From assembly GCF_019175385.1 (NCBI RefSeq), contig NC_083339.1:47478074-47542073 (forward strand): a stretch of DNA of 64,000 nt, given 5' to 3'. The notes below the pieces were generated by a model. That model saw nothing but the letters and a program-made list of their open reading frames with translations, was not told the DNA's origin and did not search any database. Below are positions 23,694 through 36,453 of this stretch, in pieces. Positions within the stretch are counted from its first letter, which is position 1, and every line of letters starts with the position of its first letter. The translations under genes and the position numbers were made by a program. Source of the DNA: Lycium barbarum (taxonomy: Eukaryota; Streptophyta; Magnoliopsida; Solanales; Solanaceae).

Positions 23694-26249
23694 TGTCACG
23701 ACCCAAACCGATGAGCCATGACTAGTGCCCGAGCTGGGCACCCATATACGACCTGTTAGATATCATCAGACTGAAACTGAAAACAATATAACGCTCTGTA
23801 AAAGAAAGCTATGAACTCATCATGTCATACATCAAAGAGAACCTGTCTCTTGAGAAGCCACAGCTAACCAAAACATAACAAATATACAAGCCAACAAGGC
23901 AACCACTATACACGGGGACATCCAAGACGAACTAAATCGGTATAGCTGACCAAATCGTATATACACACCCCACATATGTCCACAGACCTCTAAGAGTATA
24001 ACCAAGTCTATGCCAAAAGGATATGTACCAAAATAACCCAAGCTCGGGAACAATGGAGTTCTCCAAGCGGCTGGGCAGAAGTCCTAAGCCGGAGGATCAC
24101 CAAACTGAGTGTCTGTACCTGCGGGCATAAAACGCAGCCCCCGAAGAAAGTGGGTCAGTCCGAAGTGTACTGAGTATGTAAGGAATGAAATCAACATATA
24201 CGTAAAATCCAGGAAAACATTTGAGGCGTGTCAATGAATGGGCAAAATAAATGCATCTGTATAGCTATATCAAAGAAACACATATATCCATAGAAATATC
24301 ATAACAAAGGCCACAGCGTCACCCCCTGTCAACTGTGCCACATATATACACATCATAACAAAGGCCACAACACACCCCCTGTCAATTGTGCCATACATAT
24401 ACACATCACAACAAAGGCCACAACACACCCCCTGTCAACTGTGCCATATATATAAACATCACAACAAAGGCCATTGCACACCCCCTGTCTACTGTGCCAT
24501 ATATATACACATCACAACAAAGGCCACAGCACACCCCCTGTCAACTGTGCCATACATTTACACATCACAACAAAGGCCACAACACACCCCCTGTTAACTG
24601 TGCCATATATACACAACAAAGGCCATAGTACACCCCCTGTCAACTGTGCCATATATATACACATCACAACAAAGGCCACAGCACACCCCCTGTCAACTGT
24701 ACCATACATAAAAACATCACAACAAAGGCCACAGCACACCCCCTGTCAACTGTGCCATATATACACAACAAAGGCCATAGTACACCTGTGAACTGTGCCT
24801 TACATACACATGAAGAATGAAAATGAGTGCAGTACATAATCAAAATGAAACAATTGAGCTCTCTATAATGTCACAAAGTAGCCATATACATATATTATAC
24901 TCATGGAATGCACAGGAGTTCAAATGAAAACTATCGCTCTATCCCACCTTTGAGGAACAATTTATAAGGTGAGATCAACAACAATGCAATAAATCGAGAA
25001 AATCATGAAATAGCTTAACATTTTCATATCGTCGTTGAAATCATATTTGAGATGTTTAGGTATAAAATGATCCTCAACGTAATCCTCATAAAAACATTCT
25101 CATTTTTAACATCATAAGAAGCTTTAAGAGCCATAAACTTCTACCTTTTGAAATCAAGGAGGTTATGGAAACACTTATGGAATCATACCATAGGAATCAT
25201 GCCTTTGAAAGAAAGGGATGAGCCTTAACATACCTGTTCAGCCACCAACTACCTACGCTTATCCGTCCGAGCCCGCAAGTCTACATATAAGACAATTCAT
25301 ACTATGATTAGGTCCATTATCATATACTTATCCTAAGCCTTCAAATAATTCTTCCTAAGATCTGCCAAATTTCGGCAGCATCTCCTCTGTTTATATGCCT
25401 AGCCCAAAATCACAATTCAGCAACTAACAACAACAATAGCAATACCAACATCCATAACATCATTTCCAACACCAATATGTACCATAAAACAGCACACACA
25501 CTGTTTTCCAACTTCCATAACTAACAAGCTTACTACACGATTCTTTAGCGACTTTATCTCCGTAAATGAGCCTTAAATAATACCAAAAGAGAAAGATTCA
25601 TGCCTTTTTTTCTTGTTAATACAGAAATATCCTCAATATCCACGCTAAAATCCACCGCAAAACAATACTAGAATCACAACCATGCGTTACCCGGACCTAC
25701 ACCACTACTCCGATACTTGAAAATTGCTCAACCTTTGTTTTCCTCACTCTCTCTCTTCAATTTCTGGAATTTTCCAGCAAAATCTGGTGAAAAAAGGGGT
25801 TCTTACCCATTTTATAAGGGTCAGATTCGGCTGTAGAAGTACTGTAGCACGCGTTTCTGCTCTGTCAGCTGAACTTGTTACGTCCATAATTCTCTACTCC
25901 GAAGTCCAATCGACGAGCGGTTTATTGCGTTGGAAACTAGACTCGACGAACTTCATTTTAGGCTTTTGTTTCACCTTAAAACCCTTCATATGCTAAGAGA
26001 TAATAGTTCACCAAGTTGGACCAAAATTTTCACACAAAACATTACCCATCCTTTCTACAAAGTCGTACTACATTTCTTCCACTCATTTCCTTATAACACC
26101 TTCCGGTATACCTTATATACATCCTTCCTTATTAAATATACTTAATAATTCTTTGTCCTTATATTCCAAAGTGGTTTTACTTTACCATAACTCAACGTAC
26201 TTATGTTTCAAATTTGATAAGTGCTTCTTCGAAGATACAGGGTGTAACA
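23694..26249 (-). repeat. 5' LTR of the LARD-like element, 2556 bp
   Basis: It pairs with 13715-16116 and is next to the PBS. By eye the first 250 bp differ at roughly 7-8% of positions. The length difference comes from two extra tandem units and about 50 extra bases near 25120. Confidence 0.92.
24299..24812. repeat. Tandem repeat, 10 units of about 53 bp
   Basis: Same unit as 14310-14745, but ten copies, three of them shortened. The array has changed in copy number between two LTRs that were identical when the element inserted. Confidence 0.92.
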
Positions 26250-26254
26250 GTATA
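26250..26254. repeat. Target-site duplication GTATA, right
   Basis: GTATA directly follows the LTR end ...GTGTAACA at 26249 and matches the left copy. Confidence 0.95.
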
Positions 26255-27363
26255 CCCCTCTCCCCACCCCTCAATAACCTTGGGTTGATATCTCAGTGGA
26301 TTTTGTGTTGGGATTGCCTAGAACCAAAAGGGGTAAAGATAGCATCTTTGATGTTGTTGATCGATTTTCTAGAATGGCTCATTTCATTACTTGTCATAAA
26401 TTTGATAATGCTCCTCATGTTTCCTCTTTGTTTGTTGAGCATGTGGTAAATTTTCATGGTATTCCCAAAACCATAGTGAGCTATAGGGATCCCAAATTCC
26501 TTTGCCACTTTTGGAAAGAATTATGGGGACAACTTGGTACTAAATTGTTGTTTTCTACCTCCTGTCACCCATAAACCGATGGCCAAACCGAAGTTGTCAA
26601 TAAAACCTTAGGTTCTATGCTTAGGACTATGGTTAAAGGGAAACTAGCATCTTGGGAAGAAAAATTGCCTTTGGTTTAATTTGCTTACAATAGAGTCATT
26701 CATAGCACTATTGGCATGTCACCTTTTAAAGTGGTTTATGATTTTAACCCCCTAACCCCTTTGTCTCAAGATGTTGTGTTGAGTTTAGATGGAAACAATC
26801 AAGTCGAGGCCATGAAGATGTTGCATGAGAAGGTGAGGTTTCACCTTGAGAAGAACAACCAAGAAATGGCCAAGAGAGCAAACAAGAGCCGCAAAAGAGT
26901 TGTGCTTGAACCGGGTGATTGGGTTTGGGTACATTTCCAGAAAGAGAGATTTCCCAACAAGAGAAATACCGAGTTGATGCATAGAGGAGATGGTCCATTT
27001 GAAGTACTTGAACGACTCAATGATAATGCATACAAAATTGATCTTCCACCCGAATACCAAGTTCATAACACCTTCAATGTGTGTGATCTCTCTCCTATGG
27101 TTGTGCAAGATGATTATCCCTTAAATTTGAGGACAAATTCTCTTCAAGAAGGGGAGAACGATACAATCCAAGTTGAATCAAGGCCTTTTACAAGGAACCA
27201 AGCGAGGGAACTTCAAGCTATGCAAGCTTTGTTCATGAGGAGGGACATACTTGAATACATTCTAGAGCCTTTCCGGGGATTCCAAGTATTCATGGTAGCA
27301 TGGGAGGATGGTTTGGAGAAGAGTGTTGAAGATGGCCATGCTTGCAATATGGCTATTACTTGA
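26250..27363 (+). pseudogene. Integrase core and C-terminus of the CRM-like element
   Basis: After the duplicated GTATA the integrase resumes: [18 protein letters not shown] (first Asp, near 26290), then a second catalytic site that reads S-Y-R-D instead of S-D-R-D, then TDGQTEVVNKTLG near 26580 and FAYNRVIHSTIG near 26690. Stops interrupt HP*TDGQ and PLV*FAYN. The C-terminus is open from 26716 to 27363, with GDWVWVHFQKERFPNKR, GDGPFEVLERLNDNAYKIDLP, HNTFNVCDLSPM and a final TRNQARELQ segment. No classical chromodomain is seen. Confidence 0.88.
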
Positions 27364-27780
27364 AGATTTGCAATTTCATGTTCTTTTCCCAAAAGAAGAC
27401 ACCCAAACAAGGCCCTTACTTCATTAAAGGTAGAAGTGTAATAATGTAATTGCCTTCTTTTGAGCTTTAGTATAAGTAGTAGTTTCTTTCATTTGGAAGA
27501 CTTAGACTATTTTGATTGTTATTACTTGATATTTGGATATTGTAACTCTTGAGAGTTGAGTGATTGCTTAGCTTTGGATTGGGTGATTGTTGAGAGGATA
27601 GGTTATTAGGGATTCTAATCCCTCTTGGTCTTCTTAAGAATTTGGTTGCTTCTTGTTCTTAAATTTAGAGGTCTTAGTTTTCTATAACTTTGGATGCTAA
27701 ATTGAGTCTAGGTTGTGTCAAATTATCTATCTCTTTTATTTCTTGCATTTGTTATTGTTTTCATTTCCGTTCTTGCATCA
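27364..27780 (+). repeat. Probable 3' LTR of the CRM-like element
   Basis: The sequence after the integrase stop ends in ...TTGCATCA at 27780. The LTR at 49269-49907 ends the same way just before a PBS. The start is not defined by eye; in related elements the coding frame can run into the LTR. Confidence 0.45.
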
Positions 27781-29547
27781 ATATTTACTTACTTCTTTCT
27801 CTAAAGAAGACCTTCCATACATATACATACGTATATAAATATCATTATCAATATAACATACCCGGCCTTAATAGGACTAGGTGTGTAACATACCCGTCCT
27901 CAATGGGACTCGGTGTGAAATATACCCGGCCACGATGGGACTCCGTGTTATTCATACCCAACTGATCAGTGGTGTGCGCAATAGATATCATACCCGGTCA
28001 TATAGGACTCGATGTTGCACATAGCTTTATATATTTATACATATAGAGTTACATGAGTAAGAGCAATATCGTTATCATCCTTTTCACTATATCTTTCCTT
28101 AGAGAAACAACTACTATAGGATGGAATCAATGACATCATGAGAGTATCAAGAACTATGAGCTTTAGTGATTCTAGGAATGAAATTATCATGGAAAACATT
28201 ATGGATTTCACGTGAAGGTATATAACAATAGAATCATGCCTTAATAAAGAAGGGTTAGCGTTAACTACTTAACGCTAACCTCCAAGGTTTGAGAAATCTA
28301 CATTTAAGAGGGTTCATAGAAAAGTTAGGTCTCAAAGACACTCTCAAGTCCAAACTAGTATAATTCGTAAGTAGCGAAAATTGGGCAGCATTTCCCCTAT
28401 TTCATCTACTTCTACCAATTTCAGAAACAACTCCCAAACAACAATGACATCATTAACAATACCATAATCAAGAGGCTTCATTCAAGTTAAGTGACATCCA
28501 ATCCTCAAAACTCCTTTTCAAGATCATTCATAACAATAACTACAACACAACACCATATAAACTTACAATACTTCCTCAAAATCATTAGCATCACCCACAT
28601 CAAAATTATACTCACAACATGCTAGGAATCATAATTCAAACTAACTTATAGCTCACAATATCCTCAAGTTCATGCTTGAACCCTATTCTCACTTTTCTTC
28701 CTCCAACTATATGATATAACAATCAAACAACCTTAACCATATGTAAAAGATGTAAATACCTTAATCACTCAAGAACAAGTCTTGTATCAGCTTACTACAC
28801 TAAAGTGATGTCTCCAACATCAAAACCATAGGAAATCTTGAGTTCCACAAACACTAGCAAGCTTCTTAGCACTTGAATCTCTTGATATTGGCCTCTTGAT
28901 CGTTGATTTCATTTTAGACTTTTGTTGATATGCTTGGAGAAAGGTTATATAGCTTTTAAGAGTTTGGGGAAAGTGGAAAATCAATTAAATGAACAAGGGT
29001 CGCTCATATATAACAAAAAGAAAACTAGCCCGACCCGAATCTACTGTCATTTATACGAGCCGTACAAATTATACGGTCTACATAAATGGACCGTAGAATC
29101 ACACCATGGGTTCACCCTTCTCTGGAATGGTTTTACAGAGGGGGTCAGCAAATTATACGAGCCGTATAAATATACGGTCCGTATAAATGACCGTATAATC
29201 CATTTTCCCGAAACTTATTCTCGTCGATTCGCTCAGCCCCTAATCCTTATGGAACCTTATTGGCACTTGTATAAGACTTCATTAATCTTCTAAGGGACCC
29301 TATATCTCCCCCTCAAGGTATTACTAAACAAATATTAGCTCGATTTTAGCGAAACCTTCCCAAATATGACTTACATTTCACTTCCTTGGACGAACTTAGT
29401 TTCACCGATTCATATGACTTCAAAATCTTATAGTGCGCACTTAAATCTATGAAATACTCTCCTTTATCTCATAAAGACTTCATGTTCACCTTAAGATCGC
29501 ATTGGTCTACTCACAATGTAACAATCCAAAATTTCTGAGATGTAACA
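27781..29547 (-). repeat. Truncated minus-strand LTR, Tekay-like
   Basis: The LTR start on the minus strand is TGTTACATCTCAG at 29547. The segment aligns with the LTR at 206-2572 up to about its position 1950 and then stops at 27780 against the CRM-like LTR end. It contains tandem 'ggactcggtgtg..atacccggcc' units (27845-28010) and a palindrome cluster (29050-29205). Confidence 0.75.
29050..29205. repeat. Cluster of TTATACGG/CCGTATAA palindromes
   Basis: At least five arms of 'ttatacgg' or 'ccgtataa' occur as inverted pairs. The same cluster sits at the same relative place in the LTRs at 541-660 and 47383-47482. Confidence 0.75.
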
Positions 29548-29614
29548 GACCAGCACCACCTACCCTGTAGATCAGAGAGCGGCAGATAAGGGGAGATGGA
29601 GTGTTAGCTCTTCT

Positions 29615-30073
29615 ATGAAGTCAGACCCCTACGAGTTTATTCCAGAGCAGGCTCCCCCTGAGGCTACGACATTTATGGAGTCAGACCACTCTGAGATCGT
29701 TCTAGAGCCAGACCCTTCTGAGCATCCGAGTCTGATAGAGGAGGGCCCATTTGAGGGTTTCTATGAGATCCTGATAGAGCTCGAGGAGACGCCAAAGGAG
29801 CAGGAGGAGTACTCGAGAGGATGGGGGCAGCCAGAGCTATTCCAGGGATCGCCACGTCTGGCTTCCCCTATGGTTCAGAATTATGTGAGGTAGGACACAA
29901 CTGTGAGTGTTACTGAGCCCGATAGCCCCCAGTCTTGGGCATCTGTGAACCAAGGGTCCCCAGTGTATGTGATGAGATATGTTCTGGAGGAGGAGGAAGA
30001 GGATAGACCGACAGAGAGGTAGAACGAAGAAGAGGAGGCTAAGAGAGCTCTACTTCGAGAGGTATCTGACTAA
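29615..30073 (+). pseudogene. Acidic small ORF of the non-autonomous element (two TAG stops)
   Basis: One frame from 29615 to the TAA at 30071 encodes about 150 residues, very rich in Glu, Asp, Ser and Pro, with repeats of the type SDPYEFIPEQAP / SDHSEIVLEPDPSE. Two TAG codons interrupt it (NYVR*DTT and TER*NEE). The block TTVSVTEPDSPQSWASVNQ matches TSVSVTDYSSLLSWPSVNQ in the ORF at 61625. No known domain is recognised. It ends near a conserved TGACAG/GTATAT at 30105-30116. Confidence 0.6.
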
Positions 30074-32337
30074 AGCTCCCGTGTGCAGGACCCGCGTAGG
30101 TGGCTGACAGGTATATTAGCACCTTATTGATATCATGTGTATTGTATGTGTGCACAAGTTAGTTTGATTATCTATAGAAAAAAATCGAAGGAATTGTTTC
30201 CTGAAAAGTGGGATTAAGGTCGGAATGACGAGAACTATGATGTCGGCATTAAGTGAATAAGGATTGGCCCTTAGTCGGTAGCTACCCTATTTCACCCTCT
30301 TCTTAAAGACATATGATCAGAGAATTTGCCCATAGTTCTAATCAAACCCCAAGTTAATAGACAAATGGGAAAAAAGACTTAGCTACCGACACAAAGGACA
30401 TATAGTATTCATCTTCAGGCCAAGAAATCAGCAAAATGAATCGCCAATTGAGACAAGTAAGGGGGACGGTGGGAAGATACGACACGAAACTACCTCAGGA
30501 CAACATGTAAACCAAATGGAAAGTCAGGATCACCTGAGTAGGCAAAGATGAAGGAAGACAATTGGGAGCTAGGACACGGAGGGTATATTGAGCAAGAATA
30601 GGAGGGACCGTGAGACGAAAGAGCTAATAGATAAGTCAAATAAGAATCAAGGATAAATGAGCATAAAAGAAAGTATAGAGAGGTAAAAGCAGAAAGGACC
30701 GAAATGCATCAAGGATAAGCAATACCGAATAATGAAGGGTTGAGCAGGTTGGAAAATGTAACTGCAATAAGGAAGCGTCGTGCAGGATTAAGTATAGTAC
30801 GAGGGCAATACTAGAAGTCACGAGGTGACCACGACATCCGACTCAAAGGAAAAGCACTGGCTATAGGATTGAAGCGAGTAAGGACTAACGCCATAAGAAG
30901 ACAAATGCAAGAAGATTCACCTATCAGAAAAGTGACCTCAGGATTCTGGGGTTTGCAACTGTGCCAGGTAGTAGGGAAATATTAATAAGCATTAGGGGAA
31001 GACCCGAGGAACCAGACGACAAATTAAGATCAATGAGGTGTATTGAGAGTAGACATCGTTAAGTAAAGCGAAGATCATGTGCAGGAATGCATTCGCCTTA
31101 GTAAACGCCCAAGTATTGTATATAAATGATGTGCAAGGATACGAGGATCTTAACCACCTTAGACCCGCCTTAGAGAATTCTGGGAATTAACCAACATGAA
31201 GAGGGAAGAGTTCCACAATCTGGAGAAAAGAGCGAAGTGTATGGAAGACTAGACGAAAACAAGATAGTGGACGCAGAAAACCGGACAACGGAACACTCTA
31301 AAACCCAGAGCAGGAGAGTAAGACAGTGGAGAAGGGATTGAGTTGAGAGAGGTTACGTCAAAAGGCAAGGTAGAAATACTTTCAGGTCAACCACGCTCTG
31401 AGAAAGCGCCAGCCTTCTAATGAGCATCTTGGAAATAGCAGGACAAGACCAAGATTATCGCGAACAGAATCAAGCATGGATCAGCAACAAGGTAAGAAGC
31501 TTTAACCCGAGGAGCATTCAACTATAGATCTAACTATAACAAGTGTATTAGAGACCGCCAACCCAAGAATTAAAGTCACAATGAGGAGAAAGCTAAAAAG
31601 GCCTCACCAAGAAAACACGATGGGAATTCTAAGGACAATACCCTAATCGTTTCAGGGGGAAACTATGGACAAAGGTATTAGAGGTAGAAGTTGATCAAGA
31701 GAACTGCTCAAGCTATTCCAAACATAAGGTGCTATACGACGTTGGTAGCAGAGAGGCGAAGTGTAAGGAAGCATTCCATGACATTCTTCCAAAATATTGG
31801 TTAAGGACTATATTACGGGCGGCAATACGAATGGGAGCGTGACTCAAGACTTATTGTTTTTTCTACAGGATCTTTTGAAGTGACTCAACATATTTCGGTC
31901 GTGGTAAAGGATACGAATATTGCCAAGGACAAGTAAATAACACGCGAATGGAATCTAAATTTTACTCCGAAACAAGGTTGAGAGCCCCAACCAGTCAGTC
32001 AGGAATGCAGAAAGGACTAAAACATGTGACAAAGGCTTCGGCATTCCTCGAGTTCTATTCTTTGCTAAAGAAGATTCGAGAAGGAGATGGAAGTAAAGGA
32101 TCCGTTCTCAGAACATGAATAAGGTATAGGTTGAATGAGAGGATAAAAATAGTTGGATGAGATTGGAAGGGCCTTCAAACGATGCGCCGGCTCAGGTAAT
32201 ACCCTATTTACTGCAAGGTATCCCACCTATCGACTAGGACTTGATTAGTGGTATGTCGGTCAGTCGCCACGGTAGCAAGGGACAATCTATGTACAGCAGC
32301 TAATGAGCGCCCTATGTGAGGGTAAGCCACATAGGTA
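30074..32337 (+). other. Non-coding, purine-rich interior (first part)
   Basis: No protein similarity was seen. The plus (sense) strand is strongly A/G-rich over most of this stretch, as in 62562-64000 and the complement of 16153-19176. Confidence 0.6.
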
Positions 32338-32342
32338 GTTTT

Positions 32343-34560
32343 TGTTACGCCCCGTATCTTCGAAGAGGCATTTATCAAATTTGAAACATAAGTACGTTGA
32401 GCTAGGGTTAAGTAAAACCACTTTGGAATATAAGGAGCAAGCATTATTAAGTATATTTAATGAGTGAAGGATGTATATAAGGTATACCGGAAGGTGTTAT
32501 AAGGCAATGAGTGGAAGAAATGGAGTAGTACGATTTTGGAGAAAGGATTGGTAATGTTTTGTGTGAAAATTTTGGTCCAACTTGGGGGATGAATATCTCT
32601 TAGTATTTCAAGTGTTTTGAAGTGAAACAAAATCCTAAAATGAATTTCGTTGAGTCTAGTTTCCAACGCAACAAACTGCTCGTCGATAGGACATCGGAGT
32701 AGAGAATTATGGACGTTACAAGTTCAGCTGACAGAGCAGAAACGCGTGCAACAGTACTACAGTGAACCTGACCCGAATTTGACCCTTATATAAAGGGTAA
32801 TAACCCTCTTTTTCCATCAGATTTTGCTAGAAAATTCCAGAAATTGAAGAGAGAGAGTGAGGAAAACAAAAAGTGAGCAATTTTCAAGTAGCGGAGTAGT
32901 GGTTTAGGTCCCGGTAACGCATGGTTGTGATTCTAGTATTGTTTTACGGTGGATTTTAGCGTGGATATTGAGGATATTGCTGTCTTAACAAGAAAAAAGG
33001 TATGAATCTTTCTCTTTTGGTATTATTTAAGGCTTATTTACGAAGAGATAGTCGTTAAATAATTGTGTAGTAAGTTGGTTAGTTATGGATGTTGGAAAGC
33101 AGCGTGTGGGCTGTTTTATGGTACATATTGGAGTTGGAAATGATGTTATTAATGTTGGTATTTTTGTTGTTGTTGTTGGTTGTTGGATTGTGATTTCGGG
33201 CTAGGCATATAAACAGGGGAGGTGCTGCCCGAATTTCGGCAGATTCTAAACAGAATTAAATTGAAGGCTTAAGATGAGCGTATGACATTGAGCCTAATAA
33301 TAGTATGAATGGTTTATATGTAGATTTACGAGTTTGGAAGGATAAATGTTGAACGACTAAGGCGACCCAAAGGTATGTTAAGGCTAGTCCCTTTCTTTCA
33401 AAAGGCATGATTCTTATGTTATGATCCCATACATATTTTTCATAACCTTCTTACTTCCAAAAGTTAGAAGTTCATGATTCTAAAAAGATCTTTATGATGC
33501 TAAGGATGAGATATTTTATATGATGAACATGATGATGATGATTTTAATTCTAGAAATTCGGAATTATTGATGGTCATTACGATATTATTGAGCCATTCTA
33601 TGAATCCCTTGATCTTTCTTATTATTGATGGTCTCACCTCATGTTACTCGTTCCTTCGAGGTGAAATATAGTGAAGATAATGATTCTATTTTCAACGCTA
33701 TGTAAGTTCACGATTCTCGAGACTTCCATGACATTATCGGATTCATCTTACGATGGTTGGCTCTTCAAGGAATGATATAGTGACAATGGTAATACTAATG
33801 ATGATGTTGATGTGGCCGGGCAAGATGCTTTATATATTATTGTGCCTGAATGAGCGGGCAAGATGCTATATATATTACCACGCCTTAATGGACGAACAAG
33901 ATATTATATAGGGATATGTATGGAAAAGTGTTTTTTTAAAAGCTAAGCATGCACGACATTCTCCTTAAAAGGGCATTCAGAGGCATAGATTGATCTCTTT
34001 TATATTACTCTATCTCCATAAGTTCATTATATTAATTTCCATGTTCGGTATCTCTCACTATGTTACTATTCATGCCTTACATACTCAATATATTGCTCGT
34101 ACTGACGTCCCTTCTTGTGGACGCTGCGTTCATGCCCGCAGGTGTAGATAAACGAGACGAGGATCTTTCATCGTAGGCTCTCTTCAGGTGCTGGTCTTGA
34201 GTGGTGGCTCCACTTCTTCCTGGAGCATTGCCAAGTCGGAGTCTATGCATATATATATATATATATATGAATTATATTCAGGGTAGGTCGGGGGTCCTGT
34301 CCCGACCTGTATACCTCAGTCATGTTCATAGAGGCTTTGCAGACAGTTCCTGTGTACAGCTTAGTCATAGTGTGACAGAAGTAATGTCGGCATCATGGGT
34401 CTATTGTATATTTACTTATGCATGATATTATGTTCATATTTAGCCTGTTGATCTTGTTGTTGCCATTCGAGACATAGAGGATGTGAGTTGTAAGTTGGTT
34501 CGCTCGGTTTCCACAAGGTGCCGGGTGCCAACAGCGCCTTACCTAGGGTGGGGCGTGACA
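32343..34560 (+). repeat. Solo LTR, 2218 bp
   Basis: It begins TGTTACGCCCCG, ends GGGGCGTGACA, and is flanked by GTTTT at 32338-32342 and 34561-34565. Its first 300 bp resemble the start of the LARD LTRs (at 26249 and 59625). It carries the LTR core at 34072-34142 and a short TA run near 34246. No internal domain remains. Confidence 0.92.
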
Positions 34561-34565
34561 GTTTT

Positions 34566-36416
34566 GGTTAGCTGGTGGAATTCAAGTATGGATTAGTAAA
34601 AAAAGGTAAGGACACCCCTATAAGGAGGGGGGGAGAGAAAGGAATAGGAAAGGAAGAATATAAAGGTAAGTTAACCACCCGGAAGAGACGCAATATGGAT
34701 AATGGAAGTAGATTGGATATCGGGAAAGGACCTAGAAATAGTTAAAAGGTAGAGAGGTACTCCCGTAATTAAGAGGTAGAGACGCAATCCGGAAACATCA
34801 TAAGCAGAAGAAACTAGAGACAAGGTATGAGGCGACTGCAATGTAATCCGGTAAACGACCATGGACATAGGTATAAGCTACTGTACGGATCACAAAATTC
34901 CAAGACAAGCAAGGATGAGTAAGGTATAAGACAAAAAGAGTACGACTAATTGTTGTCAAGAGCAGTGACAGTAGGACGATTAGGACAACAATGGAATTAA
35001 CCCCCCGAATCCCAAGTAACACCATCGCCTAAGAATTGAGCTCACTCGAGGAATAGTATGGTAAGGACCAATGATCACATAAGGGGAAGCGGGCAATGAC
35101 AAAACAACCAAAGATTGAGACATCAGAGTAAGACAGGCACTAAGTCGAAGTCCATAACCGCAAGAAATGGGGTAAGCGTAAAACCTATGGCCATTAAGAA
35201 GATGTCACACGAAGGACGATTAATGTGAAAAGGGCCTAAGATGAGAACGACAGTAAGTAGATGCCATCAGCAGCTAAAGGACTGGAAGAACCAAAAACAG
35301 AATTTCCCAAGTATTAGCCAGATCCAAGGAGCATATCACAACTTTGTCACCAAGAGCAGGCCAACAGTTGTCGGCACCCCCGAGGGCAGATATTAGATAA
35401 AGTACGAGGGAAGAAAGTTTTTGAGTAAAGACGCAAGATTGATGTAAAGGTACGGAAGTTGGGAACGTTATCACAAGAATTAAGGATAGTCATGAGGACT
35501 CTGAAGGTAGCCAGGAGGCAAATGCACCTGGGAAAGAGTACCCTGTACTAGACTAACCCAATGACAACAGGCAATAATGAAGGATTAAAGGGTAAAAATA
35601 AGGACAAAGGAAGGTTGGGCAAGACTCTGAGGATAACTGAGTAAGTCCATTGATCATCAACCTTTTCCATCTATGCGCAAGGGTGCAGACAAGGAAGAAA
35701 GGGACTCTTAGAGGCACATTATAAACAAGATATACAGAGGAATTAGCAGAAACTAAATACAAGTTTAGAAGGCGAAGATAAGAAGTACGTCAGGTTCAAG
35801 TATACAGTGGTACCCCATAGTTAATCAACAAAAAGGAAAACAAGAGTTAGTATATGGGAGATAAAGCATCGAGCTGTAAAGGTCTTGCTCGCAAAGATAA
35901 GTTGGGTGGCAATGAAGACAAGAACATATGTTTTGAGACAGGCGAAGAAAATATGGACACTATCAACAGTATGCAACAGTACGATAGACCATAATAAGAG
36001 AGGACCCCATACTTTCAAGGGCTTATGGAAGTACATGTATAAACTGCAGAACATGCCATGTGCATGACAGATCCAAGCAAATCAGAAAGAACAAGAGTGA
36101 CAAAGGAGGTTTTTATGCAGACAAAGAAAGAAAGGTTGGTTCAGGACAGCCGAAGGTACTTGAGGCCATCCACACTAGACAATGAAGTAGACTCAGTGGT
36201 TATAGCTGGTCAGAAGGCAGTAGGTAGAGGAGAAGACGTAGGATGTAAGGAGTAATAAAAGGAGAATCTAGATTCAAGAGATAACCGGCTGAGGAAGCCT
36301 TCAGGAGAAGTGTTGGTGTACACAAGCATGCTTAAGTCCAATATAGTTTCTGCCCCGTGGAATGATACCGGAATTCTTGAAGAACAGACTCGACAAGTGA
36401 GGAAACCCTTCGACTG
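34566..36416 (+). other. Non-coding, purine-rich interior (second part)
   Basis: This continues the purine-rich interior after the solo LTR. The short open frames are not conserved and I assign no product. Confidence 0.6.
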
Positions 36417-36418
36417 TT

Positions 36419-36453
36419 AACATTCGAGGAAGAATGTTCTTAAGGAGGGATAA
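36419..36453 (+). other. Pre-PPT hairpin and PPT
   Basis: Hairpin arms are 36419-36426 and 36431-36438 (one mismatch, four-base loop). They are followed by 'taaggagggataa' and the LTR start TGTCACACC at 36454. Confidence 0.8.

Larger units (their letters stand above)
13715..26249 (-). mobile_element. Large non-autonomous LTR retrotransposon (LARD-like) with 5S-derived sequence
   Basis: This element is complete apart from a solo LTR inside it: two LTRs of 2402 and 2556 bp, a PBS for initiator-Met tRNA, a PPT and a perfect 5-bp TSD. The 7.6 kb interior contains a 3.2 kb solo LTR (19182-22414); the remaining roughly 4.3 kb has no gag, protease, RT or integrase similarity. It carries a leader, remains of a small acidic ORF, a 5S rRNA-derived segment and a long stretch that is purine-rich on the sense strand. 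The same parts occur in the plus-strand element at 59625-64000. It must have moved using proteins supplied in trans, plausibly by Tekay-like relatives with similar LTR ends. Confidence 0.88.
9712..27780 (+). mobile_element. Plus-strand gypsy element of CRM-like type, split by a 12.5 kb insertion
   Basis: The gag, protease, RT, RNase H and integrase parts at 9712-13714 continue at 26250-27363, on both sides of the element at 13715-26249. The 5-bp duplication GTATA at the two junctions confirms the interruption. The polyprotein differs clearly from the Tekay type: gag with a WWETQVKARR-type block, an integrase ending without an obvious chromodomain, and an HNTFNVCDLSPM motif. It resembles CRM-type chromoviruses, but I could not settle the lineage. 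The 5' end is replaced by the Tekay element at 9711. The 3' LTR probably ends at 27780. Confidence 0.8.

Noticed and set aside
28922..29293. 123-codon open frame with repeated YEPYK-like phrases
   Set aside because: The phrases come from the TTATACGG palindrome cluster of the LTR read in one frame; other LTR copies do not keep the frame.
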